In this document: piece by piece, positions 1 through 9,074 of the stretch
Layout of the letters: each line of letters starts with the position of its first letter
Numbering within the stretch: position 1 is the first letter of the stretch
Origin: Arenibacter sp040216555
Lineage (GTDB): Bacteria > Bacteroidota > Bacteroidia > Flavobacteriales > Flavobacteriaceae
Reading direction: 5' to 3'
Length of the DNA: 64,000 nucleotides
NCBI GenBank assembly: GCA_040216555.1
Contig: JAVJOW010000038.1
Location: 372,001 to 436,000, forward strand
The notes under the pieces: model-generated
What the model saw: the letters and a program-made list of their open reading frames with translations, nothing else
What the model was told of the DNA's origin: nothing
Databases searched by the model: none
Translations under genes and position numbers: made by a program

Positions 1-826
1 TGAAACTTATTAGCGGAATGGTAGTGCCCGATACCATTTTCTTTACCTTATCTTTATGTAGGAATCTTTGGAAAAAGGAGCTGTCCTTTCGCTCCAACAT
101 AGCTAACAGACTGGCATTGGACTTCTTTAAATACCTATTTAATCCTTCAAAAATGTCATCGTCCAAAATAAGTTCGAATTCCATTTTGTCATAGGTCACT
201 TTTTGATTTAGCATTTCTTTAAACCATTCCATCTGTTGATCCCCGGCATATTCCCGGCTGGTGGATATATGAAGGATACTTATTTTAGAATTGAATTTCT
301 TGGCAATCTCCACAAGTCTATTGATGGCAAAAATGTCGCCCTGTTCAAAATCAGTGGCATAAACGATGGTTTGGAAATTTTCCAGAGTAAACATGGGAGG
401 AACTGCTAAAACAGCACAATGAGCTTTTTTAATCAAGGTTGTGGTTGTACTTCCCATGAAAAATTCCTTTAAAGTACTTGTACCCGTAGTCCCTACAACA
501 ATGAGATCAACTTCAAGCTCTGTTGCTTTCTCCAAGATGGTTTGAACTATCGAAACGTTTTCTTCAACTAGAAAATTAATATCACCACCTTCCCAGGTAT
601 CTCCCAGATGCTCCGTGCAAAACTCTTTCAGCTTGGTGTCATTTTCCATAAACAGTCTTTTCTCCTTTTTTATGTGGCTTATAGATACAGTGCTCAGGGA
701 TAGGGGAATATCAAAAACATGCATTACGAACAATTTTGCGTCAAATTTGTTCGTCATTAAGTGAGCCAACCGTAAGGCCGCGACCGAATCATGGGAATAG
801 TCCGTTGCGTAGAGAAGGGTTTTCAT
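1..826 (-). CDS. Tandem universal stress protein (3' end outside window)
   Basis: Two UspA domains in one polypeptide (275 codons visible, frame still open at base 1, so the stop lies just outside). The first domain starts MKTLLYATDYS and ends with the ATP-binding signature GTTGTSTLKEFFMGST (G-2x-G-9x-G-S/T). The second begins IVYATDFEQGD and lacks an obvious second signature in the visible part. Tandem Usp proteins of about 275-285 aa are usual in flavobacteria, so almost all of the gene is present. It is cytosolic and probably a nucleotide-binding stress regulator. It is transcribed away from the small gene at 983; the 156-bp gap should hold both promoters. The start is the only ATG that gives the family N-terminus. 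Confidence 0.9.
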   Translation of the reverse strand, partial: MKTLLYATDYSHDSVAALRLAHLMTNKFDAKLFVMHVFDIPLSLSTVSISHIKKEKRLFMENDTKLKEFCTEHLGDTWEGGDINFLVEENVSIVQTILEKATELEVDLIVVGTTGTSTLKEFFMGSTTTTLIKKAHCAVLAVPPMFTLENFQTIVYATDFEQGDIFAINRLVEIAKKFNSKISILHISTSREYAGDQQMEWFKEMLNQKVTYDKMEFELILDDDIFEGLNRYLKKSNASLLAMLERKDSSFFQRFLHKDKVKKMVSGTTIPLISF

Positions 827-982
827 CTTTTGCTGATTTCGATTTCTGGTCTAAGCTACTGTATAAATTCCATGTTCAAAATGACCGTTGTCATGCATCA
901 CATATAGGCACCTGATATATATCATTTCTAAAGCCCTATGACTAAACTAATTTTAGTGCTATAATCTCTAAAATGTAATATC

Positions 983-1432
983 ATGGATCATACCGAAAAC
1001 AATAAGGATCTTCAATTTAAAAAGGACGGACCATGGTCCGAATTGTACGTTTTAACGGAGCATTGGAAATCTGATTTGGAGTTTTATAGAGACGACCTCC
1101 GCTTTTTACATCATTTAATAGACAAATATTTTATGTGGATTACCAAGCCGGAAAATTTGGATATGGTTAAAGAGCTAAAAGTTGGATTGTACGACCTTAA
1201 GAATAAATGCAAGGATTTATTGGAGAAAGTTCAAAGACATAAAACACAGTTAGGTCAAATGGTAGAGGATTATAATAAGTCTGACGCCGGTATAATCAGG
1301 AGAGAACATGAACATCTTGAGGAGGAGGTTGCAAATTTCTTAACACAGTTTCGCAGCAATAGAAAAGAGGTCTTTGCCATAACAGAATTTATAATTGATA
1401 GTGAGTCCCTTGCAAATTTGATGGACAATTGA
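983..1432 (+). CDS. Conserved small coiled-coil protein, unknown function
   Basis: 149 aa, no signal peptide or membrane segment. It is charged and almost wholly helical by composition, with heptad-like stretches around residues 60-115 (DLKNKCKDLLEKVQ, REHEHLEEEVANFL). His and Glu are frequent. I recognise no named domain. It is divergent from the universal stress gene, a pairing that suggests a stress or redox response, but this is inference. The ATG follows an A/T-rich leader as is normal for this phylum. Confidence 0.7.
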   Translation: MDHTENNKDLQFKKDGPWSELYVLTEHWKSDLEFYRDDLRFLHHLIDKYFMWITKPENLDMVKELKVGLYDLKNKCKDLLEKVQRHKTQLGQMVEDYNKSDAGIIRREHEHLEEEVANFLTQFRSNRKEVFAITEFIIDSESLANLMDN

Positions 1433-1490
1433 GGAAATACCAAAGAGTTATAAGTCGATTTATATTTTAATAATTTTAAAGGTTTAGAAT

Positions 1491-2582
1491 ATGCGCATGG
1501 TGATAGTTTTATTAATGAGCCTGCACGGTCTTATCCATTTGTTGGGTTTTGCCAAAGCTTTCCAATATGGGGAGATGGCACAGTTCACCAAAGAAATTTC
1601 CAAGCCCATGGGAATACTTTGGTTTTTGGCGGCCCTACTTTTCATAGTGACAGCAGTTGGATTTTTTTTAAGAAAGGACTGGTGGCCATTACTTGGAATT
1701 GTAGTTGTGATTCTTTCACAAGGTTTAATTGTCACTACCTGGGCAGATGCCAAATATGGGACAATTGCGAATGTGATTATAACGGTGGTGGCCATTGTAG
1801 GTATGTCCAATTTGATATTTGAAAGAGGTTTTAAAGAGGATGTTGCTTCTGCCATGAATATAAAAGCCCCAACTCCTGTACTTCTAACTGAAGAGGATTT
1901 GGCTCCTTTGCCTATGTGCGTTCAAAAGTATCTGTCTTACGTAGGAGCAGTTGGAAAACCCAAGGTTTACAATATGAAAATTGTGTTCAAAGGTAAAATG
2001 CGCGACAAGGGCAAGGATTGGTTCAAATTTACTTCGGAACAATATAATATTTTCGGTTCACCCACACGATTGTTCTTTATGAAGGCCAACATAATGGGTC
2101 TGCCCACCTATGGCTATCATAAGTATACCAACCAAACGGCAAGCATGCAAATAAAACTCCTATCGCTTTTTTCGGTAGTGGATTTGGCAGAACCGGAATT
2201 GTTTCCCACGGAAACGGTCACCTTTTTTAATGATCTATGTTTATTCGCCCCAGCAGCCCTTATTGATGATAGAATTAGCTGGGAAACCTTGGATGCCTTG
2301 AGCGCAAAAGCCACCTTTAATAACAATGGGACTAAAATATCTGCTATTTTGTACTTTAATGAAATGGGACAGTTGATTAATTTTGTTTCCAATGACCGCT
2401 ATTCCGTTTCGGAAATGAAAGCATTTCCTTTTTCAACTCCTGCAAGCAATTACAAAAACATAAATGGCTACCAATTGCCTTCCTATGGCGAAGCTATTTG
2501 GCATTACCCTGATGGGGAATTTGTATATGGAAAATTTGAGGTTGTTGATATAACGTATAATGTTGCCGATTCCTATAGGTAG
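1491..2582 (+). CDS. DUF6544/DUF6920-like membrane protein
   Basis: 363 aa. Four hydrophobic segments occupy the N-terminal ~110 residues (about 3-20, 38-60, 64-82, 88-108). A soluble C-terminal domain of about 240 aa follows, with family-like blocks LPMCVQKYLSYVGAVG, FFMKANIMGLP, ETVTFFNDLCLFAPAAL and ISWETLD. These resemble the domain annotated DUF6544 (or DUF6920); the exact label is from memory. No catalytic residues are recognised. It begins 58 bp after the coiled-coil gene on the same strand and may share its transcript. Confidence 0.7.
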   Translation: MRMVIVLLMSLHGLIHLLGFAKAFQYGEMAQFTKEISKPMGILWFLAALLFIVTAVGFFLRKDWWPLLGIVVVILSQGLIVTTWADAKYGTIANVIITVVAIVGMSNLIFERGFKEDVASAMNIKAPTPVLLTEEDLAPLPMCVQKYLSYVGAVGKPKVYNMKIVFKGKMRDKGKDWFKFTSEQYNIFGSPTRLFFMKANIMGLPTYGYHKYTNQTASMQIKLLSLFSVVDLAEPELFPTETVTFFNDLCLFAPAALIDDRISWETLDALSAKATFNNNGTKISAILYFNEMGQLINFVSNDRYSVSEMKAFPFSTPASNYKNINGYQLPSYGEAIWHYPDGEFVYGKFEVVDITYNVADSYR

Positions 2583-2787
2583 TTTTTAATTGAAATATGA
2601 AAGGTTTAGGAGTTTCTGTAACTGCTCTATGAAATTATATTCTAATTTTGACACTTTAATTTATGCTCGTTAGGAGGCCGGATAGATTGGATTCTATATG
2701 GTACTGGACATGGTTTGAAAACAAATCCATTGGTGTTGGTACAACCGCAATTATTTTAATGGGCATACTGTAATAAAGGGATTGAGT

Positions 2788-3768
2788 ATGAAATTTAGGA
2801 TCGATGGGTTCGTCCTGTCCATAATAGCTGTCATTGGAATAGCATATATTTTCCCACAATGGGGAGCCTCAGGCAGTAGCGTCCCTATCGATGCGATTAG
2901 TGCGATAGGAATTTCATTGATTTTCTTTTTTTATGGATTAAAATTGAGTCCCCATAAATTGAAGGCGGGACTTAAGAATTGGAAGTTGCACTTATTGGTA
3001 CAGACCTCTACGTTTTTGATTTTTCCCCTAATTGTTTTGGCGTTTTATCCGCTCATGCAAAATGCAGAGCAGCAGACCCTATGGTTGGCCTTCTTTTTTT
3101 TGGCGGCTTTACCATCCACGGTTTCCTCCTCGGTAGTAATGGTCTCTATGGCCAAGGGCAATATCCCGGCAGCAATATTTAATGCGAGCATTTCGGGTAT
3201 TATAGGGATAGTGCTTACACCTTTATGGATGGGACTTTTTGTTCAAAAGACCCAGGCAGATTTCGACTTCACAGAAATATACACAAAGCTTTTACTGCAA
3301 ATTTTGGTTCCCGTCTTTTTAGGGCTTCTGCTACAGCGCTTTTTAGGGGTTTTGGCACAGAAATATGGTAGTCAATTGTCGCTTTTTGACAAGTCGATTA
3401 TACTGCTAATAATCTACAAAAGTTTTGCGGAATCATTTGAGGCGAAAATATTTGGTTCGGTATCCCTTATAGATTTGGCAATGCTTTTTGTTGGGGTATT
3501 GGCCTTATTCTTTTTGGTGTTTTTTAGTACTGGAATTGCGGCCAAAAAACTAAAATTTAATCAGGAAGATCAAATCACCACCCAGTTTTGTGGAACAAAA
3601 AAGTCACTTGTACATGGTACTGTTTTTTCTAAAATTTTGTTCGGGAATATGGCGTCTATAGGTATAATTTTGTTGCCCCTAATGATATACCATGCCACTC
3701 AAATTTTGATTTTGAGTATTATAGCAGGAAAACTTGCACGCCGTGAAGGGGGTAAGGGAGAATCATAA
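2788..3768 (+). CDS. Bile-acid:sodium-symporter-like transporter (SBF-like, YfeH type)
   Basis: 326 aa inner-membrane carrier with about nine to ten hydrophobic segments, beginning MKFRIDGFVLSIIAVIGIAYIF. It fits the SBF-like family (PF13593), whose usual length is about 320-335 aa. Motifs visible are SLIFFFYGLKLSP near residue 48, FFLAALPSTVSSSVVMVSMAKGN near 105-127 (the small-residue crossing region) and GTKKSLVHG near 265. The substrate is unknown. The start at ATG 2788 is preferred to the in-frame TTG six bases upstream. It converges with the sulfatase gene on the other strand. Confidence 0.85.
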   Translation: MKFRIDGFVLSIIAVIGIAYIFPQWGASGSSVPIDAISAIGISLIFFFYGLKLSPHKLKAGLKNWKLHLLVQTSTFLIFPLIVLAFYPLMQNAEQQTLWLAFFFLAALPSTVSSSVVMVSMAKGNIPAAIFNASISGIIGIVLTPLWMGLFVQKTQADFDFTEIYTKLLLQILVPVFLGLLLQRFLGVLAQKYGSQLSLFDKSIILLIIYKSFAESFEAKIFGSVSLIDLAMLFVGVLALFFLVFFSTGIAAKKLKFNQEDQITTQFCGTKKSLVHGTVFSKILFGNMASIGIILLPLMIYHATQILILSIIAGKLARREGGKGES

Positions 3769-3833
3769 ATAGTGACGAAGATATTTCTGGACACTAATAC
3801 TGTAACTACTTCCACATAGCCTTGGTAACCGAC

Positions 3834-5255
3834 CTATTCCCGATCTGCCAATTGGTCCTTGCCCTTTACTAGGTTGGATTGATGCTCTTTGACCATACGA
3901 TCTATTTCAGCAAGAATTTCTGGGTGATTTGCCCCAATATCAAAATTCTCAGAGGGGTCTACGTTTAAATTGTATAGAATTGGGGTATCGTGAACTACCT
4001 TATCCCCAAATTGCCCATAAGACCCTTGGGTAATGTAATGAGCTTTATAATCTCCGAGTCGGGCCGCGTATAATTGTGTTCCCCTATAATAAAAAACTCC
4101 CTTTCGCGGGCTAGGTGCATTCTTAAAAAGTGTACCACTTAGGTCATAACCATCCATAACCCTGTCCTTGGGCATTGGTGCGCCGGCCAAGGCACTAAAT
4201 GTTGTGAAAAGGTCCATGGTGGTGCCAAGTTCGCTTACCACGGCCGGTTTAATGTTGGAAGGTGACCAAAAAATACAGGGCTCCCTCATTCCGCCCTCCC
4301 AGGTCATACCCTTACCTGCCTTTAACAATCCGGCACTTCCACCATTAATACCATAGGACAGCCAGGGTCCGTTGTCCGAAGTAAAGATTACAATAGTATT
4401 TTTGTCCAATCCCTCTTCCTTTAAGGCAGTAATTATCTGTCCTATGCCATGGTCAATTTCCTCGACTACATCACCATAAATCCCTCTTTTACTTTTGCCT
4501 AAAAAGTCTTTGGAGGCAAATAGGGGAATATGCGGTAGATTGTGGGCCAAGTAAATAAAGAAAGGATTGTCCTTATTTTTTTTGATAAAAGAAATGGTTT
4601 CTTCCGTATATCTTTTGGTAATGGTATTTTGATTGGCAGGTCGTTCTATTATTTCTGTATTCCTCATTAAAGGGACATTGAAATTTTCTGTGGGTAAACT
4701 TCCTTTTGTTTCCTTAAAGGCCTTATAATCGCCCACAAAATCCATGTCGTTGGAGTAGGGGATGCCAAAATAGTAATCAAAACCATTATTGGTTGGTAGG
4801 TATTCATCCTTATGGCCCAAGTGCCATTTGCCAACACATGCTGTACTATAGCCTACTGTTCTTAATTGTTCTGCCAAGGTTATCTCAGAGCTTGGTAAAC
4901 CATATTTGGAGTTTGGAAACAATACCCTTTTTACATCACTCGCCATACCGCTTCTTACGGGTAATCGACCTGTTAATAAGGCAGCCCTGCTAGGGGTACA
5001 GACACTGGCTCCTACGTAGAAATTGGTCCATTTTTGCCCTTCGGCGGCCATCTGATCCAGATGTGGTGTTTTAATGGTAGGATGACCAAAAGTTCCTAGG
5101 TCGCCATACCCCAGATCATCAGCAAAGATGATAATGAAATTAGGGGTTTTGCTAAGGTTTTCTTGGCTCCGGCCAATGCTGAAACACGAGGATATTAGTA
5201 CTAGGGTTATTAAGATTCTAAAATTTATGCCCTTCCTAAGCCACTGTTTTAACAT
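3834..5255 (-). CDS. Family S1 sulfatase (arylsulfatase type), exported
   Basis: 473 aa. The N-terminal hydrophobic stretch LITLVLISSCFS is followed by QENLSK; ISSC can serve as a lipobox or the protein may be cleaved by signal peptidase I. The mature enzyme starts PNFIIIFADDLGYGDLG with metal ligands Asp46 and Asp47. Cys86 in CTPSRAALLTGR is the residue converted to formylglycine. The later TSDNGPW block supplies another metal pair. Length and motifs are complete. Marine Bacteroidota use such enzymes to desulfate algal polysaccharides, but no glycan-utilisation genes adjoin it. It lies 74 bp downstream of the acyl-CoA operon on the same strand and might be cotranscribed. Confidence 0.93.
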   Translation of the reverse strand: MLKQWLRKGINFRILITLVLISSCFSIGRSQENLSKTPNFIIIFADDLGYGDLGTFGHPTIKTPHLDQMAAEGQKWTNFYVGASVCTPSRAALLTGRLPVRSGMASDVKRVLFPNSKYGLPSSEITLAEQLRTVGYSTACVGKWHLGHKDEYLPTNNGFDYYFGIPYSNDMDFVGDYKAFKETKGSLPTENFNVPLMRNTEIIERPANQNTITKRYTEETISFIKKNKDNPFFIYLAHNLPHIPLFASKDFLGKSKRGIYGDVVEEIDHGIGQIITALKEEGLDKNTIVIFTSDNGPWLSYGINGGSAGLLKAGKGMTWEGGMREPCIFWSPSNIKPAVVSELGTTMDLFTTFSALAGAPMPKDRVMDGYDLSGTLFKNAPSPRKGVFYYRGTQLYAARLGDYKAHYITQGSYGQFGDKVVHDTPILYNLNVDPSENFDIGANHPEILAEIDRMVKEHQSNLVKGKDQLADRE

Positions 5256-5329
5256 TCTTTTGGTTGTTGTTATTTAGGTTTGAAGATAACAAAAAATGAT
5301 AAAGGAAGGTTTATGATAGCCCTAAAGGT

Positions 5330-6412
5330 TTAAAAAAGGTGGTCCAAACGTTTTTTGACTATGGCCATGTGCGATATTTCCCCAAGTAGGGTTACCCCAT
5401 CTATAAGTTTTGCAAAGCGCTGGTCCTGAGTAAATCCTTTTTTATAGCGAAAGTATATTTGTTGGATGATTACGGCTATTTTGAATAGTCCATAGACATA
5501 ATAAAATATAACATCGTTTACTGCTTGCCCACTTTTTAGACTGTATTGATGCACTACCTCTTCCCGCGTAAGGTTACCTGGCAGATGGGTTGGGGTTAGG
5601 TTCAAGGCTTTCATAAAGTCCGGGTCAGTGGGATTTACCCAATATCCCAAGGTGGTTCCCAGATCCATCAACGGATTTCCGATGGTAGCCATTTCCCAAT
5701 CCAGCACTGCATTAACCTTGGTCCAATCCTGAGGGTCCAGCACCAAATTGTCATATTTAAAATCGTTATGGATCAGGGAATAGGTTTTGGGTTCCTTGGG
5801 CGTATTCTGGCCCAACCATTTGGCCGCAGCTTCAATTCTTGGTATTTCATCGGTTTTGGATTTGAAATATCGTTTGGTCCAGCCTTCAATCTGACGTTGC
5901 ATATATCCTTCGGGTTTACCAAAATCATCCAAGCCTATTTCCTTTACATCCAATTGATGAAGATCAACAAACGTATCTACAAAACTGTTGGATATGCCTT
6001 GCATCTGTGCTGTGGACGGAATCATCCCTTCAGGCATTTTTGCCCTTAGAATTACTCCTTCCACCCGTTCCATAAGGTAGAAGGGGCAGCCTAAAACGGT
6101 ATTATCTTCACAATAAAGGATTGGCGTGGGCACTTTAGCATAGGAAGGTTTTAAGGCCGATAATATATCGAATTCACGCTTCATATCGTGACCCGATTTT
6201 ATTTTGGCGCCTATGGGCGGTCTTCGCAATACATATTCACTATTCCCTATTTGCAACAGATATGTTAGGTTGGAATAGCCACTTGGGAATTGGGATATAT
6301 TTATGTCCCCATCGATGCCAAAGAATTGGATCAGATAGGATTTCAAATTAGCCACTCCCAATTCCTCGCCTTTGCGGACCTTTGTTGATTTATCGTTCCA
6401 AGTGTTTAACAT
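5330..6412 (-). CDS. APH-like phosphotransferase (ACAD10/11 kinase-domain or LvaA type)
   Basis: 360 aa, aminoglycoside-phosphotransferase fold. The nucleotide-binding part holds LTYLLQIGNSEYVLRRPP. The catalytic loop is SLIHNDFKYDNLVL (HxDxxxxN) and the metal-binding motif is AVLDWEMATIGNPLMDLG. It matches the kinase family fused to acyl-CoA dehydrogenase in animal ACAD10/ACAD11 and the separate LvaA kinase of levulinate catabolism, which phosphorylates 4-hydroxyacyl-CoA. Here it is separate but directly follows an acyl-CoA dehydrogenase gene with a 5-bp gap, which supports that role. Antibiotic resistance is unlikely. The substrate is inferred from context. Confidence 0.88.
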   Translation of the reverse strand: MLNTWNDKSTKVRKGEELGVANLKSYLIQFFGIDGDINISQFPSGYSNLTYLLQIGNSEYVLRRPPIGAKIKSGHDMKREFDILSALKPSYAKVPTPILYCEDNTVLGCPFYLMERVEGVILRAKMPEGMIPSTAQMQGISNSFVDTFVDLHQLDVKEIGLDDFGKPEGYMQRQIEGWTKRYFKSKTDEIPRIEAAAKWLGQNTPKEPKTYSLIHNDFKYDNLVLDPQDWTKVNAVLDWEMATIGNPLMDLGTTLGYWVNPTDPDFMKALNLTPTHLPGNLTREEVVHQYSLKSGQAVNDVIFYYVYGLFKIAVIIQQIYFRYKKGFTQDQRFAKLIDGVTLLGEISHMAIVKKRLDHLF

Positions 6413-6417
6413 AATTC

Positions 6418-7596
6418 TTAAATTCTGTATTCTTTTAAAATCTGTCTGGCCAAGCTGCTCTTATGCACCTCGTCGGCCCCATCATAAATTCGGGCAGCCC
6501 GCTCATGTCTATAGTAGAAAGCCAAGATGGTATCGTCTGTTAGGCCCAAGGCCCCATGGACCTGAATAGCCCTGTCCACCACTTTTTGTAGGACGTTGGC
6601 ACAGTAAAATTTAATGATGGAAATTTCCTTTCTGGTTTTATAGGCACCCTGAGTATCAATTTTATGGGCAGCATCCTGGATCAGCAATCGCGCGGCATTA
6701 ATTTCGGCCCTGGATTCAGCAATCCAGTTTTGGACGGTCTGTTTATCGGCCAATGTTCTTCCATGTGCCAATTCCCGGGACACGGCCCGTTGGCACATTA
6801 GGTCAAAAGAGCGTTCACATATTCCCATCCAACGCATACAATGGTGGATACGGCCCGGTCCCAAACGTTTTTGGGCAATGGTAAATCCTTCGCCGTCTCT
6901 CCCAAGTACGTTGGTCAATGGTACTTTTACATTTTGGAATTTTATTTCTGAATGACTTTCCCAGCCGTTTCCGGCATGTCCCATAACGGGAATATTTCTA
7001 ACAAATTCCAGACCTGGGGTATTGGTGGGTACAATAACTTGACTTGCTTTTTTATGCGCTTCTGATGCTTCTGGATTGGTTACCAACATTACAATGGCAA
7101 AGGCCGCCCCATCAAAACCCGAGGTAAACCATTTATGACCGTTAATAAGATAATTGCCATCTTTTTTATAAGCCATGGTGCCCATATTTACGGGGTTAGA
7201 GCCTGCAAAATCAGGTTCGGTCATGGCGAAACAGCTCCTAATATCTCCTGTTAGAAGAGGGAAGAGGTATGCCTCTTTTTGTTCCTTGGTCCCGAACTCG
7301 ATCAAAATTTCCATGTTCCCGGCGTCAGGGGCCTGACAATTAAAACAATAATGTCCGTAGGGACTGGCACCTAAAATTTCGCTGATTTCCCCGTGCTGGG
7401 TATTGCTTAGCCCTAAACCCCCGTATTCCTTTGGAACTTGAGGTAGCCAGAGTCCGAGGTATTTTACTTTTTTTCGAAGTTCATTGAGCTTTGGTAGTTT
7501 TTCATCCCAGCTACAATTTAAAATCCAAGGTTCCAAAGGAAAAAGTTCCTCCTGAACAAAGGCTTTTATCTTACTTTTTATATCGTCGAAATTCAT
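6418..7596 (-). CDS. Acyl-CoA dehydrogenase, ACAD11-like
   Basis: 392 aa FAD-dependent dehydrogenase of normal length. FAD/substrate motifs include CFAMTEPDFAGSNP, YLINGHKWFTSG and the C-terminal block IQVHGALGLTDD followed by RIYDGADEVHKSSLARQIL. The YDGADEVH ending is typical of the ACAD10/11 branch rather than of short-chain dehydrogenases. In the 4-hydroxy acid route the dehydrogenase acts with the kinase to remove the phosphorylated hydroxyl group and yield an enoyl-CoA. It sits fourth in a minus-strand operon (10668 to 5330), 87 bp after the MaoC-crotonase fusion. Confidence 0.92.
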   Translation of the reverse strand: MNFDDIKSKIKAFVQEELFPLEPWILNCSWDEKLPKLNELRKKVKYLGLWLPQVPKEYGGLGLSNTQHGEISEILGASPYGHYCFNCQAPDAGNMEILIEFGTKEQKEAYLFPLLTGDIRSCFAMTEPDFAGSNPVNMGTMAYKKDGNYLINGHKWFTSGFDGAAFAIVMLVTNPEASEAHKKASQVIVPTNTPGLEFVRNIPVMGHAGNGWESHSEIKFQNVKVPLTNVLGRDGEGFTIAQKRLGPGRIHHCMRWMGICERSFDLMCQRAVSRELAHGRTLADKQTVQNWIAESRAEINAARLLIQDAAHKIDTQGAYKTRKEISIIKFYCANVLQKVVDRAIQVHGALGLTDDTILAFYYRHERAARIYDGADEVHKSSLARQILKEYRI

Positions 7597-7683
7597 TTGT
7601 TTTGTTTTTTGGAAGTTCCGGTCTTCATGTATAATCAGCTTGGGACATTTTTTTAATACTGGAGCACTAGCTTCAATAAGGTG

Positions 7684-9018
7684 TTATTTGCCTATAAATT
7701 TAGCGGTACGTTTTTCCAAAAAGGCATTGACACCTTCTGCAAAATCGCGACTCCCAAATGTGGCAACTTGTTTTTCCGCTTCATAAGCAATGGTGTCGTA
7801 TAGATCATGGCCCATGGCATAGAACATGTCCTCTTTGGTAACGCCAAAAGCTAGGGTGGGCAGTTTGGCCAATTCATGGGCCCAATTTTTGGCTGTTTTA
7901 ATCAATTCGGAATCGTCCTGTACCAACTTATTGGTGAGGCCAAGATCCAGGCATTCTGTGGCCGTTATTTTTTTTCCCTCCACGGCTATTTGTAATGCTT
8001 TGCAATATCCCACTTGTCTTGCCAAAAGCCAACTACCGCCACCGTCTGGGCCTAAGCCTATATTGATAAAGGCGTACAACAGAGCACTGCTTTCGGACAT
8101 TACCCTAAAATCGCACGCAAGTGCCAGGGAAGCTCCTACTCCGGCCGCAGTTCCGTTAATGGCCCCGATAATGGGCTTGCGAAGTGTAAAAAGATTGCGC
8201 ATCAAAGGTTGGTAGGTGCTGGTAATATATGCCCGGCCTTCTTCGGGAGTAACCTGGCCAAAGACGGCCATATCCGCACCGGCGCAAAATCCTTTTCCGG
8301 CTCCTGTTATAACCACTGCGCGAATGTCATCATCCTTACGGATGATGTTGATGGCGTTGGTAATTCCGTTCACTACAGCGTCGGTAACCGCATTGTATCT
8401 TGAAGGTCTGTTAAGGGTAATAATTCCGATATCGCCTTCCTTTTCAAATAGAACGCTCTCATTATTGTTGTTTTCAATTTTACTAGGGGTGTCTTTTTTA
8501 GGTGAGGAAATAGTTTTCTTACTATCGGGATTTGAATAGGCTTGGGCTATAAATTCGGCTACACATGCCGGTTTTTCTTCCCCTTTTAGCTCAAATACAA
8601 GTTTTAATTTGTATTTGGCCCCGCCTTCGAACTGGCTGAATTCCATTAAGGATACTCGCGCCCTTAACGAGGCACCTACCGGGGTGGCATTCATGAACCT
8701 TACCTTGTCCAATCCATAATTTACCCCCATTGCAATATCTTTGATCTTGAAGGTTTCAAAGCAGAATTTAGAGGCCAATGAAAGGACCAAAAATCCATGT
8801 GCCACCGTTTTTTTATAGGGGGAATATTTGGCGGATTTTTCGGGGTCTGTATGGATCCATTGGTTATCTTCCGTTGTTCTGGCAAAAGTGTCGATCATAT
8901 CCTGGGTTATTGTCATCCAATTGGATAGCCCCAATTCCTTACCTAGGTAATGGGTCAGATCCGACAGCTGTGGAATTTCTGTAGAATACGCCTTATTGAT
9001 TAGTTTTTCTTCTGCCAT
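7684..9018 (-). CDS. MaoC-like hydratase fused to a PaaG-like crotonase
   Basis: 444 aa bifunctional protein. Residues about 15-165 form a MaoC/(R)-hydratase domain (FARTTEDNQWIHTD, then TVAHGFLVLSL). A polar linker rich in Ser, Lys and Asn spans about 168-188. Residues about 190-444 form an enoyl-CoA hydratase/isomerase with oxyanion-hole blocks GAGKGFCAGADM and GTAAGVGASLALACDFR. The second catalytic region reads GLGPDGGGSWLL, with Asp where hydratases usually carry Glu, as in PaaG-type isomerases. The two activities could hydrate and isomerise the same enoyl-CoA intermediate. The ATG is 56 bp downstream of an SDR gene. No frameshift signs: the linker is continuous and in frame. Confidence 0.9.
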   Translation of the reverse strand: MAEEKLINKAYSTEIPQLSDLTHYLGKELGLSNWMTITQDMIDTFARTTEDNQWIHTDPEKSAKYSPYKKTVAHGFLVLSLASKFCFETFKIKDIAMGVNYGLDKVRFMNATPVGASLRARVSLMEFSQFEGGAKYKLKLVFELKGEEKPACVAEFIAQAYSNPDSKKTISSPKKDTPSKIENNNNESVLFEKEGDIGIITLNRPSRYNAVTDAVVNGITNAINIIRKDDDIRAVVITGAGKGFCAGADMAVFGQVTPEEGRAYITSTYQPLMRNLFTLRKPIIGAINGTAAGVGASLALACDFRVMSESSALLYAFINIGLGPDGGGSWLLARQVGYCKALQIAVEGKKITATECLDLGLTNKLVQDDSELIKTAKNWAHELAKLPTLAFGVTKEDMFYAMGHDLYDTIAYEAEKQVATFGSRDFAEGVNAFLEKRTAKFIGK

Positions 9019-9074
9019 TTGGTTCGTTTTATGTCCTTTTAAATTGTTTGGTATATCCTGGCTTCGTTGAATTA

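Noticed and set aside
5330..6412. Reading the APH-like gene as an antibiotic-resistance phosphotransferase
   Set aside because: Its partner is an ACAD11-like dehydrogenase gene 5 bp away, and its motifs match the ACAD10/11 kinase group, so acyl-CoA metabolism is far more likely.
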